Source: Vibrio tasmaniensis (GTDB taxonomy: Bacteria > Pseudomonadota > Gammaproteobacteria > Enterobacterales > Vibrionaceae). Taken from it: a stretch of DNA of 64,000 nucleotides. Below the pieces are notes generated by a model, which worked only from the letters and a program-made list of their open reading frames with translations, did no database searches and had not been told where the DNA came from. The stretch is taken from NCBI RefSeq assembly GCF_024347635.1, contig NZ_AP025511.1, forward strand, positions 248,001-312,000. Direction: 5' to 3'. Every line of letters starts with the position of its first letter. Positions within the stretch are counted from its first letter, which is position 1. Made by a program: the position numbers and the translations under genes. Positions 1 to 8,714 of this stretch are shown in pieces.

Positions 1-1397
1 TGCGCTTGCAGCAGATTTGCAGGCAACACCTCACAACGTAATGAGTCGAAGTAACTCAGAGCTGAGCTGATTCCCAGCATCGGCACACCATACAGAGCTG
101 AGTTCGCTACCGCGATGCGCCAAGCAAGCTCGCGCTCTTCCACTTGTTTGATGAAAGCCTCATCAAATAATAGGTTCGCTAGCTCAGTATTTTGTTGGTA
201 AGCCGATGTGATACTTTGCAAGAAAGCGGCACGAATAATACAACCCGCTCGCCAAATTTTAGCAATTTTAGTGAAATCGAGATTCCATCCCTCTTTGTCT
301 GACGCGGTTTTCAGTAAACCAAAACCTTGCGCGTAAACGGACAACTTGGCGCAATATAGGGCATCGTGAAGCTCAGAAATAACCTCTGTTTTATCCAACT
401 GACTGGCATCAGCAATACTGCCTTTTAGAAGCTGACTACCTTGAATACGTTGTAATTTTTGACCGCTCATCGCACGAGCATAAACCGCTTGAGCAATAGT
501 TGGGGTTGGACACCCTTCTTGAAGGCTGTTAACTGCCGTCCACAAACCCGTACCTTTTTGCCCTGCTTTATCAAGCACAACCTCAACGAACGGCTTACCC
601 GTTACAACATCTTCTTGTTGAAGAATATCGGCACTGATTTCCATCAGGTAACTATTAAGTACACCGTTGTTCCATTCCTCAAAGACTTGTCCAATCTCTT
701 GAGCTGACATATCAAGCACATCACGCATGAACTGGTAAACTTCACAAATTAGCTGCATGTCGGCATATTCAATACCATTGTGCACCATTTTTACATAGTG
801 CCCTGAACCAGAAGGACCAACATACGCCGCGCACGCTTCACCCGCTTCAAACTGAGCAACCGGTAGTCCATTAGCATCCACTTTTGCAGCAATCGCTTCC
901 CACATCGGTTTCACATATTGCCAAGCCGATTGGTCACCACTCGCCATGAGCGCTGGGCCAACACGAGCGCCTTCTTCACCACCAGAAACGGCGGTGCTAA
1001 AGAAGCGCAGTTTGCCTTTGTAGCCCACTTCACGCGCCTCGGTATCTGTCCAAAGGCTGTTACCTGTATCGATAACAATGTCGTCATTTTCTAAGCCAGC
1101 ATCAAGCAAGCTATTCACGACGATATCGACAGGTTTTCCAGCAGGAACCGACAAAGCGATTACACGCGGCTTAGCTAACCCTTGCAGCACATGCTCAAGG
1201 CTAGTCCCTTGTGTGAACTGACCTTTGCCAGTAAACGATTCATTAAGCAGCTTTGCTTCTGAACTGGCGCGATCAATATTGTCGGCGTTCAAATCAAAAC
1301 CTGCTACGTTGAATCCATTATCAAGTAGGTTGAGTGCAAGGCTTTTGCCCATCACTCCTAAACCAATCATTGCGATATCGTTTTTTATCTGAGTCAT
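1..1397 (-). CDS. gnd: 6-phosphogluconate dehydrogenase, decarboxylating (3' end cut by window)
   Basis: Oxidises and decarboxylates 6-phosphogluconate to ribulose 5-phosphate with NADP+ in the cytosolic pentose phosphate pathway. The reading frame is open from the ATG at 1397 to the window edge (about 465 codons; the family is usually 468-482), so only the last residues and stop are missing. The N terminus has the Rossmann motif MIGLGVMGKSLALN. Further in come the substrate-binding AVSGGEEGAR segment and the KMVHNGIEYADMQ helix containing the catalytic lysine. It starts 3 bp after the gntK stop, so the two are co-transcribed: GntK makes 6-phosphogluconate and Gnd consumes it. The start is supported by the conserved N terminus. 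Identification is firm. Confidence 0.96.
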   Translation of the reverse strand, partial: MTQIKNDIAMIGLGVMGKSLALNLLDNGFNVAGFDLNADNIDRASSEAKLLNESFTGKGQFTQGTSLEHVLQGLAKPRVIALSVPAGKPVDIVVNSLLDAGLENDDIVIDTGNSLWTDTEAREVGYKGKLRFFSTAVSGGEEGARVGPALMASGDQSAWQYVKPMWEAIAAKVDANGLPVAQFEAGEACAAYVGPSGSGHYVKMVHNGIEYADMQLICEVYQFMRDVLDMSAQEIGQVFEEWNNGVLNSYLMEISADILQQEDVVTGKPFVEVVLDKAGQKGTGLWTAVNSLQEGCPTPTIAQAVYARAMSGQKLQRIQGSQLLKGSIADASQLDKTEVISELHDALYCAKLSVYAQGFGLLKTASDKEGWNLDFTKIAKIWRAGCIIRAAFLQSITSAYQQNTELANLLFDEAFIKQVEERELAWRIAVANSALYGVPMLGISSALSYFDSLRCEVLPANLLQA

Positions 1398-1400
1398 GAT

Positions 1401-1898
1401 TTAGCCTATCTGCTTAATTTGTTTGAGTGCACTTTCTACGACTTGCTCAACATCTTGCGATATATCGACAAATAACGCTTCATCTAGTTCAGGTTCAACC
1501 AAGGTTGCGAATTGGCTTTTTAACATCTCTTGACCATTGAAGTAATGGTTCTCACGCGCTTTATGGCGGTTCCAAATGGTGTCAAAGCTACCCTGAAGGT
1601 ACACAATAACTAAGCCTTCATTATTCTTTCGTAGAATGTCGCGGTATTGAGGTTTCAATGCCGAGCATGCAATCACAGCACTTGGTTGTTCGATATATTG
1701 CTTATTCAGTGTTTCCAGCCATCCTTGACGATCATCGTCTGTCAGTGGAATACCTTGACGCATCTTTTCTACATTGCTTTGCGGATGGAAGTCATCACCA
1801 TCAAAAAACTGAAGCGTTAATGCTTCTGCGATACGGCTACCAATCAGGCTTTTTCCGCATCCAGATACGCCCATCACGAGTATTTTTTTGCTTTTCAT
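1401..1898 (-). CDS. gntK: gluconokinase
   Basis: Phosphorylates D-gluconate to 6-phosphogluconate using ATP. The P-loop is right at the N terminus (MGVSGCGKSLIG), and the FDGDDFHP and CSALKPQYRD motifs are typical of the GntK/IdnK family. A 15-codon upstream extension is possible (to 1943), but the start at 1898 is preferred. It gives the usual family length (165 aa), puts the P-loop near the N terminus, and has AAGG eight bases upstream. It lies between the TRAP transporter genes and gnd on the same strand, so imported gluconate would be phosphorylated and passed straight to Gnd. A perfect hairpin separates it from dctM. Confidence 0.94.
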   Translation of the reverse strand: MKSKKILVMGVSGCGKSLIGSRIAEALTLQFFDGDDFHPQSNVEKMRQGIPLTDDDRQGWLETLNKQYIEQPSAVIACSALKPQYRDILRKNNEGLVIVYLQGSFDTIWNRHKARENHYFNGQEMLKSQFATLVEPELDEALFVDISQDVEQVVESALKQIKQIG

Positions 1899-1978
1899 AA
1901 GGCAAGCCTTCCCTAAGCCCCAACCAAAACAAGGGGCTGACAATCGAATCTAATAGTTAAACTTGTGTTGCTGTTGAT

Positions 1979-2011
1979 AGGTTCCTGAACGCTAAATTTG
2001 TTCAGGAACCT
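1979..2011 (-). terminator. perfect intercistronic hairpin between dctM and gntK
   Basis: A 12-bp perfect inverted repeat (AGGTTCCTGAAC / GTTCAGGAACCT) with a 9-base loop sits just after dctM. On the minus strand no T-tract follows, so it is not a classic rho-independent terminator. It more likely stabilises the 3' end of the transporter part of the mRNA or partly attenuates read-through into gntK-gnd. The structure is seen directly; the role is inferred. Confidence 0.6.
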
Positions 2012-2017
2012 TCGTTG

Positions 2018-3346
2018 TTATTGCCACCAAAGCGCTAGCTGAGGGAAGATAATAACCAGTGCCAGAACCAATACTTGAAGTGCAATGAACGGCAGTAACG
2101 AAGAGAAAATCTCACCTAAGCTGATATCTTTTGGTGCTACTGATTTCAAGTAGAATGCCGCAGGACCAAATGGTGGTGACAAGAACGACACCTGCATGTT
2201 TAGGCAGAACACAACGCCGAACCATACTGGGTCAAAACCAAGGCCAGTGATGATTGGTACGAAGATTGGCATTGTTAGAAGTGCTACACCGACCCAGTCA
2301 AGGAACATGCCTAGAACCAGTAAGATAGCCATCATGATTAACAGCGTGACTGTTGCATTACCGCCACTGAGAGCAAGGATGGTTTCTTCAACAAAATCAA
2401 TACCGCCCATTAGGTTGTAGATACCAACCAATGCACTTGCACCGATACCGATCCACATGATCATGCCGCAGGTACGCATGGTTGCGATGGCACTCTCTTT
2501 CAACATACTGAAGTTCAGTTCACCACGGATCAGCGCACTGATCATGATGCCGACCACCCCCAAAGCAGAAGCTTCTGTTACTGATGCGATACCTGTGTAG
2601 ATACTGCCCAACACTGTTGCGACAGAGAGCAGTGGGAAGAACAGAGCCTTGAAGTAACTAGGCTGATTTGCAATGTCTTCTTCTGTCTCATCATCACTTG
2701 GAATTGGCGCAAGAGAAGGGTTCAGTTTACAGCGAATCAATACGTAGCCGATGTAACAGCCCGCAAGGATAAACGCAGGCAAAAAAGACGCTTTGAACAG
2801 GTCGCCAATCGATACGCTGGCTGTCATGCCGTAAATGATAAGTACAATACTTGGTGGAAGCATGGTGCCAAGTGCGCCACCCGCACAAGTTGTACCGATA
2901 GCAAGCTTACGGTCATAACCTAAACGAAGCATTTGTGGCAGAGCAAGAATACCCAGTAGTACCGTTTCACCACCGATAACGCCTGACATCGAAGCCAATA
3001 GAACCGCAACTAATAGCGTTTGAACTGCAACACCACCACGAACCTTACGGCCAACAGATTTCATTGCATCAAACAGGTCACGCGCGATACCCGAACGGTC
3101 TAATAAAGCCGCCATCAATACGAACATGGGAACGGCAAGGAAAACATAACCAGAAGCAAAGCTGTAGGTACGGCTTGCGATCAAAGGCAGGGCATCAGGA
3201 CCAAACCAACACAGAGTGAAGAAAATCGCGACAAAACCTGTTACGAACGCTAGCTGCATACCGGTCAGTAGCAAGCCAATCATCATAACCAGCATGAGCA
3301 AACTGCCCCATGCGATACCAATAGAAGATAAATCAAACATCGTCAT
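2018..3346 (-). CDS. TRAP transporter large permease, DctM family
   Basis: Large membrane subunit of a tripartite ATP-independent periplasmic transporter, driven by the sodium or proton gradient. The 442-aa protein is hydrophobic throughout, with about 12 membrane segments, and carries family motifs such as FVAIFFTLCWFGPDALP near the N terminus and GGALGTMLPPSI in the middle. The second methionine (MFDLSS) is an alternative start. It overlaps the small-permease gene by 14 bp, indicating translational coupling. The substrate is inferred to be gluconate because gntK and gnd follow in the same operon and GntR-type operators precede it. The protein sequence alone does not identify the substrate. 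Confidence 0.93.
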   Translation of the reverse strand: MTMFDLSSIGIAWGSLLMLVMMIGLLLTGMQLAFVTGFVAIFFTLCWFGPDALPLIASRTYSFASGYVFLAVPMFVLMAALLDRSGIARDLFDAMKSVGRKVRGGVAVQTLLVAVLLASMSGVIGGETVLLGILALPQMLRLGYDRKLAIGTTCAGGALGTMLPPSIVLIIYGMTASVSIGDLFKASFLPAFILAGCYIGYVLIRCKLNPSLAPIPSDDETEEDIANQPSYFKALFFPLLSVATVLGSIYTGIASVTEASALGVVGIMISALIRGELNFSMLKESAIATMRTCGMIMWIGIGASALVGIYNLMGGIDFVEETILALSGGNATVTLLIMMAILLVLGMFLDWVGVALLTMPIFVPIITGLGFDPVWFGVVFCLNMQVSFLSPPFGPAAFYLKSVAPKDISLGEIFSSLLPFIALQVLVLALVIIFPQLALWWQ

Positions 3347-3890
3347 TCTTCCTTAGACCCATCAACTCTTGGATTAGGTGCAATACAAACTGGACAACAA
3401 GAACACACAAAACGACAAAGATCAGGCCTTTCAGCAACGCTGGATAAGGCGCGTTTAACACTGAGCCTGATGTTTCAAGGCGGAATTCACCCCAAGGTGC
3501 AAACCACGCTTCTTCCGCAGTGAAATAAGCCGCGTAAGCGAGCATGCCAGCAAAGGCCAAACCAACAATGTGGTGAACAAGATTAAGATGTTTGCGTGCT
3601 TGGTTAGACACTGAATCGTAGATAAGAACAACACGTACATGCTTATTCGCAGCAAACGCGTAGATACCACCAATAATGAATAAAGAACCACCGATGAAAG
3701 AAGCTGTTTCATGTACCCATGTGGTCGGGGCATCGAATGCGTAACGCATCACAACTTCATAAAATGAAATCAATACAGTAAAAATAAACAACCAGCTAAC
3801 GAGATTACTGAACTTTATAACAAAACGATCAAGCGCATTTCTTGGTTGCTCGTCGTTTTCAGCTGGGGCGTGGGGGATTTTATCGGTCAT
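3333..3890 (-). CDS. TRAP transporter small permease, DctQ family
   Basis: Small membrane subunit that bridges the large permease and the periplasmic binding protein. At 185 aa with four predicted membrane helices (around residues 30-50, 65-85, 105-125 and 150-170) it fits DctQ. The segment FYEVVMRYAFDAPTTWVHE is the family signature, with the conserved R-Y and W-x-x-E positions. The N-terminal 25 residues are polar and cytoplasmic. It sits between dctP (65 bp upstream, with a hairpin in the gap) and dctM (14-bp overlap). Confidence 0.93.
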   Translation of the reverse strand: MTDKIPHAPAENDEQPRNALDRFVIKFSNLVSWLFIFTVLISFYEVVMRYAFDAPTTWVHETASFIGGSLFIIGGIYAFAANKHVRVVLIYDSVSNQARKHLNLVHHIVGLAFAGMLAYAAYFTAEEAWFAPWGEFRLETSGSVLNAPYPALLKGLIFVVLCVLVVQFVLHLIQELMGLRKNDDV

Positions 3891-3914
3891 GAGCCAAATT
3901 TCCTGGGAGAATAC

Positions 3915-3933
3915 GGGAGAGCAATGCCCTCCC
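3915..3933 (-). promoter_or_regulatory. GC-rich hairpin between dctP and dctQ
   Basis: GGGAG-A-GC, a 3-base loop, then GC-C-CTCCC form a compact stem with one internal mismatch, in the 65-bp gap after the binding-protein gene. No T-tract follows on the minus strand. Hairpins in this place often protect the binding-protein message and lower downstream expression, matching the need for excess DctP. That role is inferred. Confidence 0.5.
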
Positions 3934-3955
3934 CCGTCAGTTAGCTAAGTTTAAA

Positions 3956-4972
3956 TTACAGTAAGCCGTTTTCTTCTAGGAACACTGTTACTGAAGTGTA
4001 AACTTTTCCTGCGTTATCAGAACGCTCTGCAAATACTTTCCATTGGCCTTTCGCGATTTCACGGAACTTCTTACGCTCTTCTTGAGACCAGTCGTGGATA
4101 GTAATTTCAGGGTTCGCTTGAGCTTCTTTAAGCGCAGCTTGGTCAGCCATTTTCAGCTGAGTCGTCATGTCGTAAGAGAAATCACGCACTGATGTTTGCA
4201 GCATTGTTTGTAGATCAGCTGGCATCTTGTCCCATTTCTTCTGAGAAATAGAGATATCGATAAGCGGCAATGAGTGGAAACCCGGTTGAACTGGGTGAGT
4301 AGCGATATCGTTCATGCCCGCTTTTTGGTTGGTAGAGAATACCGTGTAGTCCGCGGCATCAATTACGCCTTTGCTTAGGCCAGTAAATACTTCAGAACCC
4401 GGCAGGTTTACTGGAGTTGCACCCGCGGCTGCAAATACTTGTTGAACTAGGCCTTCAGGCGCACGTAATTTCAGGCCTTTAAGATCCGCAACACCATCGA
4501 TTGGCTTTTTAGAAATGAAAGATTCAACACCCGTCGTAGAAGCACCAACAAATTGAACACCGTAAGGCTTGTACAGTTCGGTCATTAGTTCATTACCACC
4601 ACCGTAGTTCATGTACTGAAGCAGTTGTGTTGTGTCTGACCATGCGCCAACCATGTTACCGATAAGACCAAATGCTGGATCTTTACCAGAGAAGTAACCT
4701 GTTGCTGTGATATGACCATCTAGGATGCCCATTTTGATCGCGCCTAGCGTTTCTGTGTGCTTAACCACAGCGCCTACAGGCAGAAGATCGATATCAATAC
4801 GTCCGTTAGACATCGTCTCTACGCGCTCAGCCCACTTCTGCTGAACTTTGAAGTTCAAGTCACCAGAAGGATCTGAAGATTGAATTTTAAGTTTAAAGTC
4901 TGCAGCCATTGCTGAAGTAGCAAATAGACCAGTGAGGGAGGCAGCAATCAGCGTTTTAGTCAGAGCTTTCAT
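3956..4972 (-). CDS. TRAP transporter substrate-binding protein, DctP family
   Basis: Periplasmic solute receptor of the TRAP system. A Sec signal peptide ends at about residue 23 (ATSAMA, then ADFKLK), followed by a DctP fold with the conserved LRAPEG motif around residue 170, where the arginine usually contacts a substrate carboxylate. The length of 338 aa is normal. It is the first gene of the dctP-dctQ-dctM-gntK-gnd operon. The carboxylate-binding arginine and the downstream gluconate enzymes together make gluconate the likely ligand; other sugar acids remain possible. Transcription probably starts near 5005 under two palindromic operators. Confidence 0.94.
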   Translation of the reverse strand: MKALTKTLIAASLTGLFATSAMAADFKLKIQSSDPSGDLNFKVQQKWAERVETMSNGRIDIDLLPVGAVVKHTETLGAIKMGILDGHITATGYFSGKDPAFGLIGNMVGAWSDTTQLLQYMNYGGGNELMTELYKPYGVQFVGASTTGVESFISKKPIDGVADLKGLKLRAPEGLVQQVFAAAGATPVNLPGSEVFTGLSKGVIDAADYTVFSTNQKAGMNDIATHPVQPGFHSLPLIDISISQKKWDKMPADLQTMLQTSVRDFSYDMTTQLKMADQAALKEAQANPEITIHDWSQEERKKFREIAKGQWKVFAERSDNAGKVYTSVTVFLEENGLL

Positions 4973-5010
4973 TTGGGTATCCTTATGAGTTTCACAGAGT
5001 CCGGTTTGTA

Positions 5011-5053
5011 ATTATATGTTACCGGTAACGTTGAGTTGGATGTTACCGGTAAC
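5011..5053 (-). promoter_or_regulatory. promoter with two GntR-type operators
   Basis: Two identical 12-bp palindromes, GTTACCGGTAAC, lie at 5018-5029 and 5042-5053, 24 bp centre to centre. The core closely matches the operator of the LacI-family gluconate repressor GntR (ATGTTACC-GTAACAT type). On the minus strand a perfect TATAAT lies at 5011-5016, so the first operator falls in the -10/-35 spacer and the second just upstream. This geometry suits repression relieved by gluconate or 6-phosphogluconate. No LacI-type gntR gene is in the window, so the regulator would be encoded elsewhere. Confidence 0.8.
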
Positions 5054-5172
5054 TTTACAGCCTTGTCTATGAGAAGGATCACATCTTTAACATTAGTAAA
5101 ACGTTTGCTATCAATAAGAAAAATGCGACTGAAAAGTCACATTATAGGTTGGAGGTAAAGTTTAATTTCTTT

Positions 5173-6075
5173 TTAAGTCAGTGAGATAATTAAACCTGCA
5201 ATGATAAAAACGACGCCTACACCACGTGTAACGTGCCACTTTTCCTTTAAAAAGTAGATCCCCATCACTACGCCGAAGATGATACTTACTTGCCTAAGAG
5301 CGACAACCAAGCTGACGTTCTCTGTCATAGTCATCGCAAATAACACCAAACCATAAGTCGAAGCCATCATAATGCCTGCAAGCGTGGCTTTCTTTCGCAG
5401 TATCCAAGCATTAGTAAACTCGATTCTTTGGTTGGTTACGAATAACCAAACACTCAGCGGAATCACAATCGCCCAAAACTGAATGCCTAGGTAGAAAATC
5501 GCGGTGTGCTTGTTTGTGATAATAGATGTGCTTAACGGTTCTAATAGTAGTAACGCTTCTTTATCAATGATGGAATAGCCCGTGGTACCAATAGCGGCGA
5601 TTAACGCCCACAGCACGCCAAGGTTCAGATACGCTTTTAACCTAAGCTCTGAAAACTGCTTAAGTGGTACAAACAAGCAGCCTAATGTTATTAAAGTGAA
5701 CCCAATCCATTGATTTGTCGACAATTCATAACCTATCAACACAGTACCCAAACCAACCATCAACACAGGTAGTGCTCTTGCTATTGGGTAGATCACGCCG
5801 ATATCTGCTTGTTTATAGGCAGTCCCTAGCCCAATCAAATAGACGATTTGGCAGATACCACTCAAGAAGAGCAATTGCCAGAATGGAATTGTGATGTTTT
5901 CAAAGCCGACGTTGTGAACATACCAAATCAAATAGGGAGTCAAAATCGCTGCGGCGGCAAAACCAGAAGCCAGAAAGAAAGACGAGCCCGAACCTTGATT
6001 AGATTTACCTAAAACGTTCCAACCCGCATGAAGCAAAGCCGAAATTATCACGATGACAATGGCAGAGAATTCCAT
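5173..6075 (-). CDS. EamA/DMT-family transporter
   Basis: Inner-membrane permease of the drug/metabolite transporter superfamily. It has 300 aa with ten predicted hydrophobic helices in two EamA-like halves; the second half has the conserved VALRQVSIIFGVVMGIYFLKE block. It starts at 6075 with an ATG preceded by AGGAATG-like sequence. It is separated from phnR by a terminator-like hairpin, and from the gluconate operon by its own 200-bp promoter region, so it may be transcribed alone. The substrate is unknown. Its position beside the AEP genes makes export or import of a phosphonate-derived metabolite a weak possibility only. Confidence 0.85.
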   Translation of the reverse strand: MEFSAIVIVIISALLHAGWNVLGKSNQGSGSSFFLASGFAAAAILTPYLIWYVHNVGFENITIPFWQLLFLSGICQIVYLIGLGTAYKQADIGVIYPIARALPVLMVGLGTVLIGYELSTNQWIGFTLITLGCLFVPLKQFSELRLKAYLNLGVLWALIAAIGTTGYSIIDKEALLLLEPLSTSIITNKHTAIFYLGIQFWAIVIPLSVWLFVTNQRIEFTNAWILRKKATLAGIMMASTYGLVLFAMTMTENVSLVVALRQVSIIFGVVMGIYFLKEKWHVTRGVGVVFIIAGLIISLT

Positions 6076-6125
6076 TTCATTCCTAAATTATTGATGAATA
6101 AGCGCAACGGCTGACAACGGATGAT

Positions 6126-6153
6126 AAAAAAGGCCTCCGAGTAAGAGACCTTT
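6126..6153 (-). terminator. rho-independent terminator after phnR
   Basis: On the minus strand GGTCTC, a 7-base loop and GAGGCC form a six-pair stem with one G-U pair, followed by six T. It lies between phnR and the EamA gene and would close the phnT2-phnU2-phnR transcript. Confidence 0.7.
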
Positions 6154-6211
6154 AAGCGTTCCAATTAGGCGATCGTGCATAATTGCAGATATGCCAGCAT
6201 TCTACGTATGA

Positions 6212-6952
6212 CTATCGTTCTAGCTGTGCAATCGACTCAATGCTGATCGCATCATGACGCCAATATTCAATATCGCAGTCAATCAAATCACCATCTTGAT
6301 TATAGTTAACACGCTCAACCACCATAGCCGGAGAACCTGAAGTTGCACGCAGAGCTTGCGCGGTTTCGCCAAGCAAAGATGTTGTGCTCACTCGGTAACG
6401 GATCTTCTGATATACCACACCAAAGTGCTCTCGGTAGATGTCAGTCAATGACTTAGACAAGTCGTAGTCCAGCAAATTAGGGAACAACTCTGGTCGAATG
6501 TAATTGGTCACATACACAACCGGTCTGTCCTCAAGGTAACGCACTCTGTCGACTCGATAAACATCCGAAAATGGTTGAAGATTAAGAAGCTTAGTTGCTT
6601 CCTTGGTTGCTAACATGCCTTTCGCTGCCACTAGTTCTGTTTTCGGCTTACGATTCTGCGACAAAGCCATATTAGTGAAGTTCAGTGTTTGTGTTGGGTC
6701 GTAACGCAGTGGAGCTGGCGATATAAACCAACCACGGCGGTCTTCTCGGTAAATACGCCCTTCCGCTTCAAGTGAAGACAGCGCTTCACGTAACGTAACT
6801 CGTGTCGTATCAAACGACTCAGCCAACTTACGTTCTGCAGGCAGCTTCTGTCGTGGCGTTAACATCCCCGACTCTATCTGCTCTACGATGACATCTTTGA
6901 TTTTTACGTACTGCACTTCATTTCCTTCAGTCTTGTTCTTGTCGTCAGCCAC
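6212..6952 (-). CDS. phnR: GntR/HutC-family regulator of 2-aminoethylphosphonate use
   Basis: DNA-binding regulator with an N-terminal winged helix (KIKDVIVEQIESGML to about residue 75, including LPAERKLAESFDTTRVTLRE) and a C-terminal UTRA effector domain ending in CDIEYWRHDAISI. The RREDRRGWF-type stretch and the ending IEYWRHD are shared with the enterobacterial PhnR family as I recall it. It is the last gene of the transporter operon, 31 bp after phnU2. The GTG at 6952 has its Shine-Dalgarno too close. A GTG at 6916, with AAGGA six bases upstream, is a strong alternative start giving 234 aa. It likely binds the TGGTATRTACCA palindromes in this cluster. Confidence 0.9.
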   Translation of the reverse strand: MADDKNKTEGNEVQYVKIKDVIVEQIESGMLTPRQKLPAERKLAESFDTTRVTLREALSSLEAEGRIYREDRRGWFISPAPLRYDPTQTLNFTNMALSQNRKPKTELVAAKGMLATKEATKLLNLQPFSDVYRVDRVRYLEDRPVVYVTNYIRPELFPNLLDYDLSKSLTDIYREHFGVVYQKIRYRVSTTSLLGETAQALRATSGSPAMVVERVNYNQDGDLIDCDIEYWRHDAISIESIAQLER

Positions 6953-6983
6953 TCCTTGGCCAACTGCAATATAAAATGGTTCG

Positions 6984-8708
6984 CTAGCGTTTACGCCAAG
7001 CTTGGGTGCGTTTCTCGAATAGCTTGTTGATTAGCATATGAATCAACTTCGCGCTCGCTGCCGATATCATGATCATCACCGCCATGGCTGCTGCTGCACC
7101 GGTTTGTCCCGCATCGTCCATATTCAGTACTGAAACTGACGCAGGTATCGTATCGGTAGAATACAAGAATACTACCGCAGATGTCGTGGTAAGTGCATTA
7201 ATAAACAGGTATGTCGCAATATCTAAAATCGCAGGCAAACAAACCGGCACCGTCACCTTAAAGAACAGCTTGTATTGCGGTAGGTTAACCGAAGCCGCCG
7301 TCGCTTCTATCTCTTCAGGCAACTGTTTTAATGCGGTTAATGCCGTCATATGCCCTACCGTGTAGTAGTGAACCACGGTGTTGATCACCAAGAACGCCAT
7401 CGTGCCATACAAAAAGTTAAGTGGGTTGCTCAAGTCATTAAAGTAGAAGATGTACCCCAAACCCAACACCATACCCGGAACCGCCATCGGGACCACACTG
7501 AGCATCTGCATTGCTTGACGAACAGGACCAAATGCTCTGCCTTTCTCAATGCAATATGCACCCAAGAAAATCAGAACCATACCGATAATAGCAGTCCAAG
7601 CGCCAAGCGTTAACGAGTTAAAGAACGGCGTCCAACCGTAGGTACTCATTTCTGCGAAGTTATAGTTATTTAACGTTAGCGCTTTGTTCCAAGGCCAGAA
7701 AGTGACCATAGAACCGTATATCGCCATACCCAGCACGATAACCACAGCAGCAGAGATGATGGTGCAATAGAGCAAACAGAAGCCATCACGTAGAGTGTAT
7801 GGTTCAGGTTGATACGCGACGGATCGAGTATCAAACAAGCTCTTCTGTTTCTTTTGAACCCAGCGATCCACTGTAAACGCAAGCAGTGCAGGCAATAGCA
7901 ACAAAATACTGGTTACTGCACCCATAGAGAAATTCTGTTGCCCAACCACTTGTTTAAAGATGTCAGTCGATAGAACGTTATAACTGCCACCAATCACCTT
8001 TGGCACACCAAAGTCACAAACCACCAGCGTAAATACCACGATCAGAGTGCTTATCAAACCATATTTGGCTGCAGGTAAGGTCACCATGAAAAAGGTTTTT
8101 AATGATGAAGTATTGAGTGCACGCGCCGCCTCATACAGACGAGCATCAGAGGTTCTCAATGAAGTAGTTAAAATCATTAGGGCGTGTGGAAACGTCCAGA
8201 ATATTAAGCCGAGTGATATACCAATCAAACCGTATACCGAATTTCCCCCTAATACTTCTTTGGCGATACCTTGGTTACCAAATAAGAAGATCAAACTGAT
8301 CGCAGGAAGCAAAGAAGGAGCTAGAATCGGCGCTGAACCCAACACCTGAAAAAGCCCCTTGAAAGGCATACATGAACGAGTCAACGCATAGGCATAACCA
8401 AAAGCTAATACACCCACGACAACCGTTACTAACAGCCCAAGCGTAAACGTATTACCTACCGACTGCCAGAGGCTCTGCGAAGCAAAATACGTTGCGAAAT
8501 TCTGTAGTCCTACAAATTCACCGTCTGCGTTCTGAACACTCTTTTTCAACATTGCCCACAGTGGCATCAGAATGAATAGCGTCATGACCACAGACAAAAA
8601 AGCGAGAAGCCCGAATAGGATTACGTTGTCTTTACTTAACCGAGCAAGAAAAGGCGTTACTCGTCGTTGAATTAGCAGCTTAGATTGCATCATTTGAGTC
8701 GATTCCAT
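6984..8708 (-). CDS. phnU: fused ABC permease for 2-aminoethylphosphonate
   Basis: Membrane component of an AEP ABC importer. At 574 aa it is about twice a single permease. It contains two binding-protein-dependent permease domains: one at about residues 75-280 with the EAARALNTSSLKTFF coupling motif, and one at about 355-560 with EIEATAASVNLPQYKLFF. Thus the roles split between PhnU and PhnV in Salmonella sit on one chain, as in the family usually called PhnU2. It is 6 bp downstream of the ATPase gene. The start MESTQMM could instead be the internal MMQSK. Confidence 0.92.
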   Translation of the reverse strand: MESTQMMQSKLLIQRRVTPFLARLSKDNVILFGLLAFLSVVMTLFILMPLWAMLKKSVQNADGEFVGLQNFATYFASQSLWQSVGNTFTLGLLVTVVVGVLAFGYAYALTRSCMPFKGLFQVLGSAPILAPSLLPAISLIFLFGNQGIAKEVLGGNSVYGLIGISLGLIFWTFPHALMILTTSLRTSDARLYEAARALNTSSLKTFFMVTLPAAKYGLISTLIVVFTLVVCDFGVPKVIGGSYNVLSTDIFKQVVGQQNFSMGAVTSILLLLPALLAFTVDRWVQKKQKSLFDTRSVAYQPEPYTLRDGFCLLYCTIISAAVVIVLGMAIYGSMVTFWPWNKALTLNNYNFAEMSTYGWTPFFNSLTLGAWTAIIGMVLIFLGAYCIEKGRAFGPVRQAMQMLSVVPMAVPGMVLGLGYIFYFNDLSNPLNFLYGTMAFLVINTVVHYYTVGHMTALTALKQLPEEIEATAASVNLPQYKLFFKVTVPVCLPAILDIATYLFINALTTTSAVVFLYSTDTIPASVSVLNMDDAGQTGAAAAMAVMIMISAASAKLIHMLINKLFEKRTQAWRKR

Positions 8709-8714
8709 GATTAT

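Noticed and set aside
1899..1943. Upstream extension of gntK
   Set aside because: It adds 15 residues before the P-loop and covers the ribosome-binding site of the better start.
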